A DNA stretch of 64,000 nucleotides, taken from the NCBI GenBank assembly GCA_023053575.1, contig JAKZAP010000015.1:12018930-12082929 (forward strand). The letters run 5' to 3'. Positions 34,826 through 42,677 of the stretch are shown one piece after another. A program made the translations under genes and the position numbers. The DNA comes from Branchinecta lynchi. Its lineage: Eukaryota > Arthropoda > Branchiopoda > Anostraca > Branchinectidae. Position 1 is the first letter of the stretch. Every line of letters starts with the position of its first letter. The notes under the pieces were generated by a model. That model saw nothing but the letters and a program-made list of their open reading frames with translations, had not been told where the DNA came from and did not search any database.

Positions 34826-35412
34826 AGTAGTTATATAAAGGGGGTTCTAGCTCACCATCCCCCCAATTTCAAAACCCCATTTTAACATCAATTTCTTAAA
34901 TTTTAACATCCTTTTTACCAAATTATCCCCCTTTTTAAGAACATTTTTATTTTCTTACTTCCAAAATAAAGGATACAAGAAATGAGAATATTACCCTTTA
35001 CTACATATAAAATACTACAATATACTACTACTTCTTTTTTTTTACATTTTTAATTTTTTTATTCAAATATTACTGAGTAAACAGTTCTAAATCCACATAT
35101 GTTTCTTTGTTCTTGTTTTCGCGTACAATCGGTTGCAAAACTAGATTTTTCTTTAAAAGTAATTCGTTAGCAATGGCATTATATTTCTGTGTTATAAACA
35201 AATCACAGGGTTTGTCATTATGATTAATAACTACAACCAACTTATCACCATATTTTGTCTTAGCAATTCTCATTTTAACAATAGTATATTTCAATCCAAG
35301 AACTAGTTCTTCTTTCCTGATTGTCTCATTGTATTTATTCATTCTGATTGTATTCAAGACTTCCTTTGCGGACTCCATTTATTAGGGGATGATTTTATTA
35401 AATAAAAATCCA
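34826..35412 (+). repeat. Left terminal inverted repeat, 587 bp
   Basis: Reverse complement of 40807-41393; no difference was seen on reading both copies. It holds the full 102-codon ORF with its start motif, about 240 bp of AT-rich outer DNA, and the outermost AGTAGTTATATAAAGGGGGT. Confidence 0.95.
35070..35378 (-). CDS. TIR-encoded 102-residue protein, left copy
   Basis: It encodes MESAKEVLNTIRMNKY at the start, LVLGLKYTIVKMRIAKTKYG then DKLVVVINH in the middle and YVDLELFTQ at the end. The pattern of short beta strands with L.LG..Y.I..MR..KTKYGD.L.V resembles OB-fold single-stranded-DNA-binding proteins, but that is inference from pattern only. It lies wholly inside the TIR, so an identical copy is at 40841-41149, and both point towards the nearer end of the element. 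The start is AATAAATG, the same motif as the capsid genes. No Cys/His cluster or catalytic motif is visible. Confidence 0.8.
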   Translation of the reverse strand: MESAKEVLNTIRMNKYNETIRKEELVLGLKYTIVKMRIAKTKYGDKLVVVINHNDKPCDLFITQKYNAIANELLLKKNLVLQPIVRENKNKETYVDLELFTQ

Positions 35413-35454
35413 AAGCTCCTAATTACCGGCAGATCGTAACACCTGTGGTGTGAG

Positions 35455-35510
35455 AGATGCGTCACACTAAATATTCTCGAATATTCTCGAATATTTAGAT
35501 GCGTCACCTC
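35455..35510. promoter_or_regulatory. Palindromic block between TIR and integrase promoter
   Basis: CTAAATATTC (35467-35476) and GAATATTTAG (35489-35498) are inverted around TCGAATATTCTC. The whole is flanked by direct repeats of AGATGCGTCAC (35456-35466 and 35497-35507). It sits about 40 bp upstream of a TATA box, as an operator or origin-associated site might. Function is unknown. Confidence 0.45.
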
Positions 35511-35545
35511 CAGCAGATAACAAGACTCGGCGGAGAAGATTCGCG

Positions 35546-35556
35546 AATATATATAG
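35546..35556 (+). promoter_or_regulatory. TATA box of the integrase transcript
   Basis: ATATATATAG lies in an otherwise mixed-composition stretch about 80 bp upstream of a good splice donor. It is the only classical RNA polymerase II TATA context found between the left TIR and integrase. Confidence 0.5.
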
Positions 35557-35634
35557 TGTTGCGCATCTGGTTAAGGAGACATTTGTAAACAAGTTGAGAT
35601 TAAGAAGGTGTTGAAGAAAGAAAAAATTTCCAAT

Positions 35635-35979
35635 GTAAGTATTTTTTAGTTTTCTAGCGATAAAAACAAGGATATCCAGGTAGATAGGAATAGCTTCGTC
35701 TGAAACAAAAAATTACGCAAATATCAAATATACCACACGAGTTATCAGATGACGAAGCGCATCACACGAGATGACGTAGGAAATTCTGTAAAGAATTTTT
35801 AATGGGTTAGATAATGTTGCGAAGCGCATCACACGAGATGACGTAGGAAATTCTGTAAAGGAATTATCTGGGTCAGATAATGTTGCGAAGCGTGTCACAC
35901 GAGATGAAGTAGGAATCAAATGGTCTTCAAAAATTCTGTAAAGGAATCATCAAGGTCGTTAAAAGATTTTTATTTTCAG
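35635..35979 (+). other. Probable 5'-UTR intron of the integrase gene
   Basis: The donor is AAT/GTAAGT at 35635 and the acceptor TTTTTATTTTCAG ends at 35979, directly before the ATG of MNSEGIQKKTA. Splicing would remove the three tandem repeats at 35754-35948 and the upstream ATG at 35920, whose first 20 codons derive from that repeat. RNA evidence would settle it. Confidence 0.55.
35754..35948 (+). repeat. Three tandem 66-67 bp repeats upstream of integrase
   Basis: The core GAAGCGCATCACACGAGATG then ACGTAGGAA starts at 35754 and 35821, and a diverged copy at 35887; each is followed by ATTCTGTAAAG. The TGACGTA inside resembles a CREB/ATF half-site. They lie within the proposed intron. Confidence 0.85.
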
Positions 35980-37437
35980 ATGAACAGCGAAGGTATTCAG
36001 AAGAAAACAGCAACCATTCCGAAAAAGTATATGAATGGGTTGTTCAAACTGGAGAAATCGGAGCAAGAAACATTCCTTTCGCTGTGGAGTAAGGTAGTCA
36101 CAGCCTCAGATGAAGTCGAAGGTGAAGACCGTACGACAGCGTGTTCCTCTGTTGACAAGAAAAAAGAGAAGAGCGTGCAGTTTTTAGCCGATATTAAAGC
36201 GAATTTACATGCTTCGCGAAGGTTTGGAAACTTCAAAGTGGACGTAAGCATCAAGAAGGTGCTGAGCAGCAAAATATGTGGAGTCAGTTTGGAACAAGCA
36301 GAACGTTTAATTATTGATTTAAATAAAGTGGAGGTGTATTTGGATTATTTATCAGTGTTACTAAAAGCGAAAAAAGGTGAAGTGTATGCGTACATGCAAA
36401 AACTGTTCAATGACAACCCTGAGAATCTATACAAGTGTTTTCTTGAAGAACGATTTAAGAAATATGGAGAAAGCAAATCAACAATAAGAAGATATCTTCA
36501 GTTGTATGGATTAGTCCGCGAATATTCTGGAATAGCTTTCTGTGGGAAAGGGTACTATTGCATCGTCGAAAATGAAAAAGCTATTCGCAAAGCGATCCAA
36601 GAGGATGAGATANNNNNNNNNNNNNNNNNNNNNNNNNNNNNNNNNNNNNNNNNNNNNNNNNNNNNNNNNNNNNNNNNNNNNNNNNNNNNNNNNNNNNNNN
36701 NNNNNNNNNNNNATGAGCAATGGCAAGCTGATTTAGTTGACATGCAGAAATATAAAAAAGAAAATAATAAAACAAATTACATTTTAACTGTTATTGATTG
36801 CTTTAGTAAATATGCTTGGTGTGTCCCTCTGAAAGACAAAACGGGTGCTGAAATAATAAAAGCATTCAGTGTTATATTTAAAGAAAGAATTCCTAAGAAA
36901 CTACAAACTGATAAAGGTAAAGAATTTGTGATGAGAAATGTTCAATCTTTTTTGAAAAATAACGATATACACTGGTTTGCATCTGAAAGCGAATTGAAAG
37001 CGCAAATTGTAGAACGATTCAATAGAACGCTGAAAGACAAGTTATGGAAATATTTCACTCACAATAACACTACTAATTGGATTGATATTTTACCTTTATT
37101 TGTGAGTAATTATAATAACTCGTACCACCGTTCAATACAAATGAAACCAGTTGATGCTAGTAAAAAGGTTAATCAGAAAAAGGTTTTTAGTGCTCTGTTT
37201 CCTCCAGTAGATGACTACAAAATCACAGGAAACGTCAAAGTAGGGGATTTAGTCAGAATTAAAAAAGAAAAAAGTATTTTCGATAAAGGATATTTACCTA
37301 ATTATACGGATGAAGTATTTCAGATAGCAACCATCAGACCTACCATTCCCATTACTTATGAAATATCTGACAAAAGTGGGGAATTAATTCAAGGAGGGTT
37401 TTATGAAAAAGAACTTTCAAAATTTATTATGAAATAA
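35980..37437 (+). CDS. Retrovirus-like (Maverick-type) integrase, interrupted by an assembly gap
   Basis: The start chosen is ATG 35980, just after a splice acceptor; ATG 35920 is in frame but repeat-derived. With the 100 N counted the frame is 485 codons. The catalytic core lies after the gap: the first Asp in EQWQADLVDM, the second in LQTDKGKEF and the Glu in AQIVERFNRTLK, with 33 residues between the second Asp and the Glu by my count, in an RNase H-like rve fold. NYNNSYHRSIQMKP is the typical motif after the core. The C-terminus (VKVGDLVRIKKEK, YTDEVFQIATIRPT, GGFYEKEL) looks like an SH3/chromo-type DNA-binding tail. No HHCC zinc finger is seen in the N-terminal part present. It would cut and join the element ends, giving the 6 bp duplication. 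The family matches the transposon-derived integrases of Mavericks and nematode F54H12.3. Confidence 0.88.
   Translation: MNSEGIQKKTATIPKKYMNGLFKLEKSEQETFLSLWSKVVTASDEVEGEDRTTACSSVDKKKEKSVQFLADIKANLHASRRFGNFKVDVSIKKVLSSKICGVSLEQAERLIIDLNKVEVYLDYLSVLLKAKKGEVYAYMQKLFNDNPENLYKCFLEERFKKYGESKSTIRRYLQLYGLVREYSGIAFCGKGYYCIVENEKAIRKAIQEDEIXXXXXXXXXXXXXXXXXXXXXXXXXXXXXXXXXXEQWQADLVDMQKYKKENNKTNYILTVIDCFSKYAWCVPLKDKTGAEIIKAFSVIFKERIPKKLQTDKGKEFVMRNVQSFLKNNDIHWFASESELKAQIVERFNRTLKDKLWKYFTHNNTTNWIDILPLFVSNYNNSYHRSIQMKPVDASKKVNQKKVFSALFPPVDDYKITGNVKVGDLVRIKKEKSIFDKGYLPNYTDEVFQIATIRPTIPITYEISDKSGELIQGGFYEKELSKFIMK
36613..36712. other. Assembly gap (100 N) inside integrase
   Basis: A round 100 N usually marks a gap of unknown size. 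The frame continues on both sides, so the missing piece is probably of similar length and in frame, but this cannot be read from the sequence. Confidence 0.95.
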
Positions 37438-37453
37438 AATTACTTGTATATAA

Positions 37454-38284
37454 ATGGATTCAAGACGCTTGAGTGATATGTTATCGGATATAGTGAAGAA
37501 CAGAGAAATTCAGAGAAGCAAGGTTCAACAAAATGAGATGGAGAAGGCAGGATTTCGGGAATATGCTTCAGAATTAAACGCTCCAGTTATTATAGCACAA
37601 AAAGAAAACACTAAAGATACCATCAAAAAATTACAAGAGAACGCTGAAACGATAATTAATAAACTACTTGAAGGTGATAATAATTCAAGAAGACGGTTTA
37701 TCAGATTAGGTGATACATTTAAAACAGCTTTACAGACCACTACTTCAGAGGAATCGAGTCGAGCTCCCACTCATGCGATAGAACCCAATCTAGAACAACC
37801 ATATGACGTAAATCTAAACTTAAATATTGATGTGGAATTATTAAATCAAATTAATTTAAAATATAAAGATGACTGGAATGGTACCGATAATTATTTTAAA
37901 ATGCCTCATTATTACCTTGAGCATCATAAAGAAATAGATGGGGCTCTGAATTATTTAACATCTATAAGTCAAAGTTATGGTGGTCTGAAAAGTAAAAGTT
38001 ATAGTTCGAATAAGTATGATCAAATTATTTTATTTATACAAGACTATAAGGATAGATTAAGAAAAATTCAATCTAGTATACCCTTTATCAGACAACAAGG
38101 AACTGGAATATTTATGAATTGTGATGAAATGATTTCAAAATTATACACTTTGATAGGTAGCAGAGTAAACGGAAATACATCTGATGAGGTGAGAAATGAA
38201 GCTATTGATATTTTGGATTCGTTAATGCGAAATAAATTTCTTACGAAGAGAAATTACAATTCAATATATAAAAATTATTTCTAA
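37454..38284 (+). CDS. Unknown 276-residue protein of the virus-like element
   Basis: It starts in TATATAAATG, 16 bp after integrase. The N-terminal third (MDSRRLSDMLSDIVKNREIQ to about residue 80) is charged and helical, probably coiled coil, then a Ser/Thr-rich linker. The C-terminal half is more structured, with YLEHHKEIDGALNYLTSI and IRQQGTGIFMNCDEMISKLY, ending in VNGNTSDEVRNEAIDILDSL and NYNSIYKNYF. Similar C-terminal patterns occur, as I remember, in uncharacterised proteins of related invertebrate elements. Its position before the capsid genes suggests a structural, scaffold or packaging role, but nothing in the sequence proves one. No Walker A motif, so it is not the missing packaging ATPase, and no Cys-His-Asp protease signature. 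Confidence 0.8.
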   Translation: MDSRRLSDMLSDIVKNREIQRSKVQQNEMEKAGFREYASELNAPVIIAQKENTKDTIKKLQENAETIINKLLEGDNNSRRRFIRLGDTFKTALQTTTSEESSRAPTHAIEPNLEQPYDVNLNLNIDVELLNQINLKYKDDWNGTDNYFKMPHYYLEHHKEIDGALNYLTSISQSYGGLKSKSYSSNKYDQIILFIQDYKDRLRKIQSSIPFIRQQGTGIFMNCDEMISKLYTLIGSRVNGNTSDEVRNEAIDILDSLMRNKFLTKRNYNSIYKNYF

Positions 38285-38287
38285 TAA

Positions 38288-39010
38288 ATGGTGTTGTTAA
38301 ACATTGAAGGTAATGAAAGTATCATTGATATAACATTTAGTCAACCAATCGAATTGAATCGTAATTGGGATTATGAAATAGGTTTGAATCAGTGTACTTT
38401 GTGGTATTCATGGCATAATATAAGTGATAAATTTGGAAATAATACATTTCAATACAGGAAAGATGAAGATAATAATGCAACAGAATGGATGAATGTCACT
38501 ATTCCTAATGGGATGTATAACGATGATTGTTTGAATTATTTTTTGTGTCAGTATTTTGATACCCCAAAAGATAAATGTCCTATTGTAATTTCATCCAATC
38601 CAGCATCTATGAGATTTGTCATACTATTACAAGAAAAATATGTGTTTAGATTTAATAGTGACTTGTGTCAGATTTTAGGATTTGAGAAGGATAGTGAGAT
38701 ATCTAAGAAAATCAATGAAGGTACAAAGCTTCCGAATATAACAAGAAGCGTTGATAAAATTCAAATTCACTGCTCTCTTGTAAACAGTTCTATCGTAAAC
38801 AAAAGTAAATCAGATGTCATTTGGACATTTGTTCCGAATACAGAACCGGGTTGTCAAATTGTTGAGAATCCTAGACAATTAATCTACCTTCCTATTAATA
38901 CAAAAGACTTTATTTACTCCTTGAGAATGACAATTACTGATCAGTTGGGAAGACCTATCGATTTGAATGGTGATAACGTTGGATACGTACTGCATTTAAG
39001 AAAAGCTTAA
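38288..39010 (+). CDS. Penton-like minor capsid protein candidate, 240 residues
   Basis: The start codon lies in AATAAATG, three bases after the previous stop. The sequence is beta-rich: an opening NIEGNESIIDITFSQPIELN, FNSDLCQILGFE in the middle, IHCSLVNSSIVN, then a closing SLRMTITDQLGRPIDLNGDN. The final (I/V)(T/D)...GRPIDLNG...LHLR pattern and the position before a Gly-rich small protein and the major capsid match the penton-type single jelly-roll proteins of Mavericks and adintoviruses. That assignment is by pattern and gene order. It would form the vertices of an icosahedral shell. Confidence 0.6.
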   Translation: MVLLNIEGNESIIDITFSQPIELNRNWDYEIGLNQCTLWYSWHNISDKFGNNTFQYRKDEDNNATEWMNVTIPNGMYNDDCLNYFLCQYFDTPKDKCPIVISSNPASMRFVILLQEKYVFRFNSDLCQILGFEKDSEISKKINEGTKLPNITRSVDKIQIHCSLVNSSIVNKSKSDVIWTFVPNTEPGCQIVENPRQLIYLPINTKDFIYSLRMTITDQLGRPIDLNGDNVGYVLHLRKA

Positions 39011-39042
39011 AGGATTAGTGAAATAAAATTATTTACCTATAA

Positions 39043-39399
39043 ATGTTGATTAATAATAAGCGATTACTTTATAAAAAGCAGTATGGAAGTGGAATCGGTA
39101 GTGTATTCAAAAACATTGTTAATTCCCAGTTATTTCAAACGTCAGCAAAACAAATAAAAGATGGGGCTATGTCAATGTATAATAATATTATTAAACCGAG
39201 ATTTGAGTTGTTGAAAAACAGAGCAATAGAATATGGGAAAGATCTGATCGATGTAAACAAGAAAGAACTCATTGATGTAATTGGAAACAAAAAATCGATG
39301 AAGGATCTTATCGGTACAAATAAAAGGATTTTAAATCAAAGAAGTCAGGACTTGATCAAAACGTTAATGACTGGAAATGGATTAAAGATTCTGAAATAA
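39043..39399 (+). CDS. Small Gly-containing pVI/pX-like protein, 118 residues
   Basis: It starts in TATAAATG. The N-terminus has a short basic stretch, then YGSGIGSVFKNIVNSQLFQT, a Gly-rich turn leading into an amphipathic helix, followed by long charged helices (NNIIKPRFELLKNRAIEYGK) and a basic tail. Small proteins of this build sit between penton and hexon genes in adintoviruses and adenoviruses, where they link capsid to core or disrupt membranes. The role here is inferred from that layout. Confidence 0.55.
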   Translation: MLINNKRLLYKKQYGSGIGSVFKNIVNSQLFQTSAKQIKDGAMSMYNNIIKPRFELLKNRAIEYGKDLIDVNKKELIDVIGNKKSMKDLIGTNKRILNQRSQDLIKTLMTGNGLKILK

Positions 39400-39429
39400 G
39401 TTTTATTTAATAATTTCTTTCTTATATAA

Positions 39430-40803
39430 ATGGCAGTAAATAAAGTTATCAGTCCGCAATGGAACATTTTTGATGAACCGCTTGTTGATGATACAGTGGT
39501 AAGATACGAATTTAAAGAAATTCGAGAAACAGATGTGAATGTATCTAATAAATCAGAGTTTGAATTCGTAACGAAGAAATTAGATTCCTGGTTTTATCCA
39601 AGTGAAAGTTATCTTGATGTTAGTGTAAGAATAGTGAAAGAAAATGGAGATAATATAGCTGCAACCGATATTGCTACTTTGACGAACAATGGATTTAATT
39701 TATTCAGTACCGCTGAATATGTAATAAACGATGAATCGGTTGAAAAAATTAATCATGTTGGTATTACAACTACCGTTACAAAGTTGATTGAATACTCTGA
39801 TGATTATTCTAGAAGTGCAGCAAGAAATCATTTCTGGTATAAGGATTATAATCAAGGAAAAGAAATTAATCCTGTTATTGCTTCGTTTACTGCAACTCCA
39901 GTAGTAGCAGGGGCTGCAGGGGCTGCAGCAGGGGGTGGAACAGTCAGTTTGAGAAATAATAATAATTATAATAAAGGATTTGAAAAAAGATATAACAGAA
40001 CAAAGAGCAGTAAATTAGTAAATATGTATTTACCATTATCAGAATTGTTTGGATTTCTGAAAGGAAACAAACGATTCTTCAGAGGTGCATCGCATAAATT
40101 ATTTCTAAGAAGAAATGATGATAACAACATGATTATAAGAAATGGAAATACTAATTTCAAAGTAGTAATCGAGTATTTATCCTGGAAGATCCCTATTGTA
40201 GCTCCTAGTATCGAAATGATGAGTGAATTAGAAAAGGGTCTTGCTAAGGATAAAAAGCATAATCTGATGTGGGAAGCATGTAATACTTATAAAAGCGATG
40301 TTAGTCAAAATAAGGAACACACTTGGAAAGTTATATCTGAGAGAAACAATCCAACAAAAGTAGTTGTGATGCTACAGAAAAATGAAAAGCATAACAATCA
40401 ATTAATGAATAATATGGTGTTTGATCATATGAATTTAACAGACATAGAACTTAGAATTAATGGGGATAAATATCCCGAAGAACCACTTAAATGTGATTTT
40501 AGCGATGACAAATGTAAATACTCAAATCTTTACAATAGGTTCATACATTTGGGTTATAAACAATTAGCATTTGATACTGGTAGTGTTGTTAGTATAGAAG
40601 AATTTAAAGAAGTATATCCACTATTCTGTTTCGATGTTTCCAAACACGAGTCAAATATTTATAATGGAACAACTGCTGATATTGAAATAAGTTTAACGTT
40701 GAAAGATAATCAACCCGTACCATATAATGTTTACTGTGTTATATATTATGAAAGAAAAGCTACATTAGGTATTATTAACAAAAATATGTATGTGAGTTTG
40801 TGA
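39430..40803 (+). CDS. Jelly-roll major capsid protein candidate, 457 residues
   Basis: The start lies in TATATAAATG. The protein is beta-rich with no signal peptide or membrane segment. Early landmarks are FEFVTKKLDSWFYPSESYLD and LTNNGFNLFSTAEYVINDES; a flexible Ala/Gly loop (about residues 155-180) is encoded by a GC-rich patch; later come YLPLSELFGFLKGNKRF, HKLFLRRNDDNNMI, VFDHMNLTDIELRINGDKYP and VYPLFCFDVSKHESNIYNGT. Length, composition and last place in the structural gene block fit a double jelly-roll capsid of the Maverick lineage, related to a capsid-like family common in invertebrate genomes. The fold is inferred; structure prediction would test it. The frame is intact. Confidence 0.65.
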   Translation: MAVNKVISPQWNIFDEPLVDDTVVRYEFKEIRETDVNVSNKSEFEFVTKKLDSWFYPSESYLDVSVRIVKENGDNIAATDIATLTNNGFNLFSTAEYVINDESVEKINHVGITTTVTKLIEYSDDYSRSAARNHFWYKDYNQGKEINPVIASFTATPVVAGAAGAAAGGGTVSLRNNNNYNKGFEKRYNRTKSSKLVNMYLPLSELFGFLKGNKRFFRGASHKLFLRRNDDNNMIIRNGNTNFKVVIEYLSWKIPIVAPSIEMMSELEKGLAKDKKHNLMWEACNTYKSDVSQNKEHTWKVISERNNPTKVVVMLQKNEKHNNQLMNNMVFDHMNLTDIELRINGDKYPEEPLKCDFSDDKCKYSNLYNRFIHLGYKQLAFDTGSVVSIEEFKEVYPLFCFDVSKHESNIYNGTTADIEISLTLKDNQPVPYNVYCVIYYERKATLGIINKNMYVSL

Positions 40804-40806
40804 GTC

Positions 40807-41393
40807 TGGATTTTTATTTAATAAAATCATCCCCTAATAAATGGAGTCCGCAAAGGAAGTCTTGAATACAATCAGAATGAATAAATACAATGAGACAATC
40901 AGGAAAGAAGAACTAGTTCTTGGATTGAAATATACTATTGTTAAAATGAGAATTGCTAAGACAAAATATGGTGATAAGTTGGTTGTAGTTATTAATCATA
41001 ATGACAAACCCTGTGATTTGTTTATAACACAGAAATATAATGCCATTGCTAACGAATTACTTTTAAAGAAAAATCTAGTTTTGCAACCGATTGTACGCGA
41101 AAACAAGAACAAAGAAACATATGTGGATTTAGAACTGTTTACTCAGTAATATTTGAATAAAAAAATTAAAAATGTAAAAAAAAAGAAGTAGTAGTATATT
41201 GTAGTATTTTATATGTAGTAAAGGGTAATATTCTCATTTCTTGTATCCTTTATTTTGGAAGTAAGAAAATAAAAATGTTCTTAAAAAGGGGGATAATTTG
41301 GTAAAAAGGATGTTAAAATTTAAGAAATTGATGTTAAAATGGGGTTTTGAAATTGGGGGGATGGTGAGCTAGAACCCCCTTTATATAACTACT
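40807..41393 (-). repeat. Right terminal inverted repeat, 587 bp
   Basis: Exact inverted counterpart of 34826-35412 as read. The inner edge falls just upstream of the TIR ORF start, so the repeat includes that gene's promoter. Confidence 0.95.
40841..41149 (+). CDS. TIR-encoded 102-residue protein, right copy
   Basis: Identical protein to the left-TIR copy at 35070-35378; see there for sequence features and the tentative OB-fold reading. Here it is the last of the plus-strand gene series, 37 bp after the capsid gene, so the right copy could be co-regulated with the structural genes while the left copy diverges from integrase. Confidence 0.8.
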   Translation: MESAKEVLNTIRMNKYNETIRKEELVLGLKYTIVKMRIAKTKYGDKLVVVINHNDKPCDLFITQKYNAIANELLLKKNLVLQPIVRENKNKETYVDLELFTQ

Positions 41394-41399
41394 TAGAGA
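41394..41399. other. Target-site duplication TAGAGA, right
   Basis: Matches 34820-34825 exactly. Confidence 0.9.
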
Positions 41400-41700
41400 T
41401 GTTCAGAATATGAACTGCTGTCCGATGAGTCAAAGTTCATCCCGGAGCAGAGACTTCGAATTTAAATAATAGCGTGCAAGTGGCTAACGAAGGTAAGCTC
41501 AGGAAAAGTTTTACTATTCTTCGGCGATCGTTTACCATTGTAGTTGTTTCAAATTTCAAACACAGAGGTGCAAGCACAAAGAGGTAGCACACATCCGACA
41601 GAAAAAGTTCACTCGATGAAACTCGACTATACGAACAGTGAAGAAACGAAGTCAAGCATTTGCAGATGGTCTTCAAGACTATTTAATTCAAAGTGATGGA
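41400..41700 (-). repeat. Family F related repeat, copy F3
   Basis: GAGGTAGCACACATCCGACAG at about 41580 matches 58212-58232 and 63630-63648, as do neighbouring bases. No ORF of note. Confidence 0.5.
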
Positions 41701-42677
41701 ATAATAGAGTATCGTATCTCAGCCTTATTAGGTTAAACTTTAAACAGTATCTTGCTCCAAAATCTGAATTTATTTAATTTTATGTGTTAATGTCACGAGC
41801 TGAACGGACTTACGGGGTTTGGGATAGAAATTTTAGGGGAGGCTGTTAGTGCTAGTTAGCTAATGAGGAATAAACGTTCTGGGGCAAATAAGAAAATAAT
41901 GAGGTCTGTTCCGTAGCAGTGAAGCATCGAGAAGACTTTTTGCTTAACATGCATGTTTTTCGGTTAAACAATTATGTGATCTGCTATTCCTTTATTAAAT
42001 TTGTGGCCAGGTAGCTTTTGCGATAAGATATCATATGACCACAGGTACCTGTAGTTTTCCAGGCCTAGCTATTTCCACCTTTCAAAAACCTTTCTTCCAG
42101 ATCAAAACGAGAGATGGTTAGCCGAAACTTGGGACCATACCTGAAATACCAGTGCAGAAAGTCATAATTCAAAATAATCCCGAAATCCAAATGAATTTTT
42201 AATTCATTTCTAATTGGATCCCATAGTGACGGAATTTCCATAAACGATATTATCGCAAATTATGATTTCTGTTGAACGCCCATGTACAGTGCTGAATGTT
42301 TTGTTTGCGCATGTATCGCCACTTGTAGCCGTTCGGATACAAATTTATAATGATAATAATTCACTCGCACAAAAAGCCTGAGACCACGGCAAAGATGTTG
42401 ACAAAAAAGAAAACGCAAAATAAAGAAACTGAATATAAAGGACTTAAAGATTTTCCCCCTTCTTACGTCTGAGTTACACGTCACAATCAATCCAGAAGCG
42501 GATGGTTAAGGTCATGCTTTCACAAGATTGCACCAATTATGAACAAGCGATTCAAACTTTCCAGCTAGAGCTCTTAAAGACCAAATGCCACAGTTTAACG
42601 ATCCGTTTCGTAAGAAAGGTATGCAGTCAGTCAGATTCTATCACCTCCTTCTCGGAAAACTCCCTGAACCGATTTTT
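41701..42677. other. No gene seen
   Basis: AT-rich with no recognisable domain or fixed repeat edge. Confidence 0.5.

Larger units (their letters stand above)
37446..40843 (+). promoter_or_regulatory. Recurrent (T/A)ATAAATG start motif of the non-integrase genes
   Basis: The five bases before the ATG are TATAA at 37454, AATAA at 38288, TATAA at 39043, TATAA at 39430 and AATAA at 40841 (and at 35378 on the minus strand). Integrase lacks it. A TAAATG core fused to the start codon is the hallmark of poxvirus late promoters; whether it works that way here is inference. Genes are 3-37 bp apart, so each needs its own promoter or unusual translation. Confidence 0.6.
34826..41393 (+). mobile_element. 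Compact Maverick/Polinton-like virus-like element, 6,568 bp, complete
   Basis: The element is bounded by 587 bp terminal inverted repeats that look identical base for base, begins AG and ends CT, and is flanked by the 6 bp duplication TAGAGA (34820-34825 and 41394-41399). A 6 bp TSD and AG termini are established Maverick/Polinton traits. Gene order is: TIR ORF (outward), integrase, unknown 276-residue protein, penton-like, pVI/pX-like, major capsid-like, TIR ORF (outward). All genes but the left TIR ORF run on the plus strand. Protein-primed DNA polymerase B, packaging ATPase and cysteine protease are absent, although the ends show it is not a deletion fragment at its termini. An internal deletion in the past, or loss of genes in the N gap, cannot be fully excluded. 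Related integrase and capsid proteins are known to me only as uncharacterised invertebrate genome proteins. It inserted between a family A copy and family F DNA. Confidence 0.9.

Noticed and set aside
35713..35919. Minus-strand 68-codon frame upstream of integrase
   Set aside because: It is made of the three 66-67 bp tandem repeats.
35920..35979. In-frame upstream ATG extending integrase by 20 codons
   Set aside because: The extension is repeat-derived and ends in a splice-acceptor-like TTTTCAG; ATG 35980 is preferred.
40808..40816. TTTTTAT just after the capsid gene, like a poxvirus early terminator
   Set aside because: Such T-rich strings are common in this AT-rich DNA; one instance is not evidence.
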